Shown here: positions 63,499-64,000 of the stretch, in pieces | Position numbering within the stretch: the first letter of the stretch is position 1 | How the letters are laid out: each line of letters opens with the position of its first letter | Source: Ignavibacteria bacterium | GTDB taxonomy: Bacteria > Bacteroidota > Ignavibacteria > Kapaibacteriales > UBA961 | Length of the DNA stretch: 64,000 nt | Direction of reading: 5' to 3' | Assembly (NCBI GenBank): GCA_016720145.1 | Contig: JADJXV010000028.1 | Location: 327,655 to 391,654 of the forward strand | The notes under the pieces: model-generated | Database searches by the model: none | What the model saw: the letters and a program-made list of their open reading frames with translations, nothing else | Told to the model about the DNA's origin: nothing | Made by a program: the position numbers and the translations under genes

Positions 63499-64000
63499 TT
63501 ACCTTCCCCAAAACCAATCACTCTTTACATACGTCTCTAACGCGCTGATCTGCACCGTACGGCAGTATTGTCTGCCTTCGGGGAGAGTATTGTCGTAGAG
63601 TAATTCACTCTGCCCAACCCCTTTACCCGGCATTCGGACGACCGATGGAGATCGCTGCTGAGTTTGGGTATCGTTTTGCCGAAAGCTTTAGATTTATCTG
63701 TACAGTCACCTGTCTGGTCGGTGTAGCCTGCGAGACTCACCGTGGAGTTTGGTAGTAAGCGTTTTTTGACAAAAATTAGTCACCCGGTAGATTCCGTTTG
63801 CCCAGTGCGTCGATTTGCCGAAATCAAAGAGGATAAGTCCGTAATTTTCAATTACCTTGTCGCCCGATTTATCATTTCGTTTTTGGCAATTGTCCTTGGA
63901 TTCGTTGGGGAGTTGTGATGGTTTGTTCGGCTGTATTCACATCCTTATCCTGCGCCTCGATTTTGATTGTTACCGGCGCATCATACCGCGGAAGATTTGT
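63499..64000 (-). pseudogene. OmpA-family protein, frameshifted and cut by the window end
   Basis: Read leftward from the window end: RYDAPVTIKIEAQDKDVNTAEQTIT, then KVIENYGLILFDFGKS, then NSTVSLAGYTDQTGD (the OmpA peptidoglycan-binding core), then LLYDNTLPEGRQYCRTVQISAL and a stop at 63499-63501. At least three frame changes separate these. The last box, YDNTLPEGRQYCRTVQI, is typical of OmpA-like C-termini in Bacteroidota-related outer-membrane proteins. The missing start and the rest of the gene lie beyond 64000. As for its neighbours, the many indels with well kept motifs suggest either recent decay or low-quality sequence. Confidence 0.75.

Overview
The window looks like a chromosomal segment of a flagellated, Gram-negative bacterium of the Bacteroidota/Chlorobiota (Ignavibacteria/Kapabacteria-like) branch. 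This is inferred from four things. Three large proteins end in a type IX secretion (T9SS) C-terminal sorting domain. There are lipoproteins and an OstA/LptA-like protein. Flagellar or motility control genes are present (flhF, motB-like, fliW, csrA). The composition is moderate in GC. No 16S rRNA is present, so the placement is approximate.

Layout. 1-3 kb: end of an M16 peptidase, an M50 membrane protease and MeaB. 3-5 kb: a TolB-like lipoprotein and an FkbM methyltransferase, each broken by one indel at an A-run. 5.5-9.5 kb (minus): purH, mltG and a membrane protein. 9.6-14 kb (plus): a STAND-like ATPase-TPR protein, an MBL-fold hydrolase and a DnaC-like ATPase. 14-18 kb: a TPR lipoprotein, an ECF sigma factor overlapping a membrane protein with a T9SS tail, and a small P-loop kinase. 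18-22 kb: repeat-rich DNA around priA. 22-26 kb: a defence-like island (a nuclease-like gene with an internal stop, a KAP NTPase with an internal deletion, and a methyltransferase-endonuclease fusion). 26-28 kb: YihY and FlhF. 28-32.5 kb: a 1417-residue T9SS protein. 32.7-35.4 kb: tRNA-Cys, efp, accB and accC. 35.5-36.3 kb: G-rich sequence that looks like a read-quality artefact. 36.6-40.7 kb: a lipoprotein, gcvH, an OstA-like gene and a TPR gene. 41-49.3 kb (minus): an LpxH-like phosphoesterase and a surface-sugar cluster (NeuB-like synthase, SDR, class III aminotransferase, split transketolase, SpsF-like cytidylyltransferase, glycan transferase). 49.5-51.2 kb: a VOC protein and an IS630-type element. 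51.5-55.7 kb (minus): an aldehyde dehydrogenase, a response regulator, csrA, a double-domain FliW and a MotB-like protein. 55.8-59.3 kb: a large BNR/VPS10-type T9SS protein. 59.4-64 kb: three heavily frameshifted genes (a BNR paralogue, an acyl-CoA dehydrogenase and an OmpA-family protein).

Three themes stand out. First, csrA lies next to a FliW carrying two complete FliW domains in one chain, with motB and a receiver protein, which suggests a bivalent form of the FliW-CsrA flagellar switch. Second, the sugar cluster combines transketolase halves with NeuB-like and CMP-transferase-like enzymes, which suggests a poorly described long-chain keto-sugar pathway. Third, 7-8 bp TAAGTCG arrays lie flush behind the stop codons of five genes, always in the gene's own orientation, and place stop codons in all frames.

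Several breaks (3.64, 4.94, 44.39 and 59.4-64 kb) are single-base indels with otherwise well kept protein sequence, so sequencing error is a serious alternative to true gene decay.
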